Below, piece by piece: positions 5,706-6,577 of a stretch of 6,577 nucleotides of DNA; the stretch's first letter is position 1, and each line of letters starts with the position of its first letter. A program made the position numbers and the translations under genes. The notes below the pieces were generated by a model. It was given only the letters and a program-made list of their open reading frames with translations. It made no database searches and was not told where the DNA came from. Origin of the DNA: Tissierellales bacterium (GTDB taxonomy: Bacteria > Bacillota > Clostridia > Tissierellales > JASKZW01). The stretch is taken from contig JASLIL010000023.1 in assembly GCA_030152145.1 (NCBI GenBank), positions 1 through 6,577 of the forward strand. The letters are read 5' to 3'.

Positions 5706-6577
5706 TGCTATCTCCTTTTTTCAATCTTCTTTTTTGTTCTAAATATATTAAAAGTACATTTATATCTGCTGGACTAATACCTGATATTCTTGAGGCCTGG
5801 CCCACTGATTCTGGTCCAATTTCCAAGAGCTTTTCCCTGGCCTCATTGCTTAGACCCTTGGCTCCTATAAAGTCTTCTTTTTCCAAGGCCTTGTTTTCCA
5901 GCTTCTTAAACTGTTCTATCTGTTGCTGTTGCTTTTTAATATAGCCCTCATACTTAATATGAGTTTCAACATGAAGCCTAACCTCTCTTGGAAGGTCCCC
6001 TCTTTCTGGATCCAAAGGTTTTGTAGACTCATAGCTTAGCTCTGGCCTCTTAATAAGATCATAAAAACTCATAGCTGTCTTTAGGTCTGCTGAACCTAGA
6101 GATTTTAGGATCTCATTGGTCTCCTCCTTTGGGGTTAATCTTAGGGATCTTAATCTTTCTATTTCTCCATCAATCAGTTCTTTCTTTAGAAGCATTTTCT
6201 TGTATCTATCCTCTGTAGCCAGGCCTATCTCGTAGCCTCTTTCTGTTAACCTAAGGTCAGCATTGTCCTGTCTTAGGGTCAATCTATATTCACTCCTTGC
6301 GGTCATCATTCTATAGGGCTCATCAGTTCCCTTGGTTACCAAGTCATCTATTAAAACTCCTATATAGGCCTCTGACCTATCTAAAATAAAGGCTTCCTTA
6401 CCATCTATGGCCTGGACTGCATTTATGCCAGCTATAAGACCTTGGGCTGCTGCCTCTTCATAGCCTGAAGATCCATTTATCTGTCCTGCAAAAAACAGTC
6501 TATTCACCTCTTTATGCTCCAAGGATCTCTTTAGGTCTGTTGGATCTATACAGTCATACTCTATACCATAGGCAGGC
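5698..6577 (-). CDS. mnmG: tRNA uridine-5-carboxymethylaminomethyl modification enzyme MnmG (GidA), C-terminal part
   Basis: The FAD-dependent partner of MnmE; together they modify U34 of certain tRNAs at carbon 5. The frame is open to the right edge and gives 292 residues of a usual 620-630, so the N-terminal FAD-binding half lies outside the window. No start codon is present: the TTG at 6520-6522 is an internal leucine in PTDLKRSLEHKEVNRLFFAG. Conserved blocks are PAYGIEYD at the edge, LFFAGQINGSSGYEEAAAQG (fragment residues 27-46), DEPYRMMTARSEYRLTLRQD followed by NADLRLTERG, and the C-terminal GQASRISGISPADINVLLIY, which belongs to the helical MnmE/tRNA-contacting domain. The reading frame is intact and ends in TAG at 5698-5700, inside the start of rsmG. 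Confidence 0.97.
   Translation of the reverse strand, partial: PAYGIEYDCIDPTDLKRSLEHKEVNRLFFAGQINGSSGYEEAAAQGLIAGINAVQAIDGKEAFILDRSEAYIGVLIDDLVTKGTDEPYRMMTARSEYRLTLRQDNADLRLTERGYEIGLATEDRYKKMLLKKELIDGEIERLRSLRLTPKEETNEILKSLGSADLKTAMSFYDLIKRPELSYESTKPLDPERGDLPREVRLHVETHIKYEGYIKKQQQQIEQFKKLENKALEKEDFIGAKGLSNEAREKLLEIGPESVGQASRISGISPADINVLLIYLEQKRRLKKGDSND

Noticed and set aside
5963..5976. A parS-like GTTTCAACATGAAG string inside mnmG
   Set aside because: It has an extra base at the centre and mismatches in the right arm, so the dyad spacing that ParB requires is lost.
1..6577. Mobile element, CRISPR array, tRNA or riboswitch
   Set aside because: No transposase or integrase coding sequence, regular repeats, tRNA-like cloverleaf or known riboswitch core was seen. 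The intergenic gaps are all about 200 bp or shorter.

Overview
The window is chromosomal DNA from a low-GC Gram-positive bacterium, most likely an anaerobic member of Clostridia or Tissierellia. I infer this from the AT-rich sequence, strong AGGAGG-type ribosome binding sites, TTG starts, heavy use of AGG and ATA codons, the mnmG-rsmG-parA-parB order typical of the Firmicutes origin region, and a clostridial-type 'stalk' domain exported protein. Genus cannot be assigned. Every supported gene lies on the minus strand, so transcription runs from right to left.

Right part (6577 to about 3950): the C-terminal 292 codons of mnmG (tRNA wobble-uridine modification) overlap the start of rsmG (16S rRNA m7G methyltransferase) by 8 nt. 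After 43 nt comes an exported protein with a C-terminal copper-amine-oxidase-N ('stalk') domain. This unit ends in a strong intrinsic terminator whose hairpin is itself a parS site.

Middle (3949 to 2141): parA (soj) and parB (spo0J) form a tight operon 11 bp apart. Both use TTG starts with good ribosome binding sites. The parA start needs correcting to 3874, which places the known Soj residues at their Bacillus subtilis numbers. The operon ends in a long AT-rich terminator. ParB loads at parS as a CTP-dependent clamp, ParA responds as an ATP switch, and the target site lies 88 bp upstream of the parA start, so the whole segregation module is present here.

Left part (2140 to 1): an AGCS-family alanine/glycine:cation symporter, preceded by a CodY-like box and an unusual 39-nt leader without U. 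Next is a cyclodeaminase/cyclohydrolase-family folate enzyme with its own good sigma-A promoter, cut by the left window edge. These two genes suggest amino-acid and one-carbon metabolism, as in amino-acid-fermenting anaerobes. They form transcription units separate from the par operon.

No RNA gene, insertion sequence, prophage or CRISPR array is visible, and no stretch over 300 bp lacks a gene. The most notable observations are the parS/terminator dual-use element, the exported stalk-domain protein between rsmG and parA, and the CodY-like box over the symporter promoter region. I do not see evidence for a wholly new multi-gene system.
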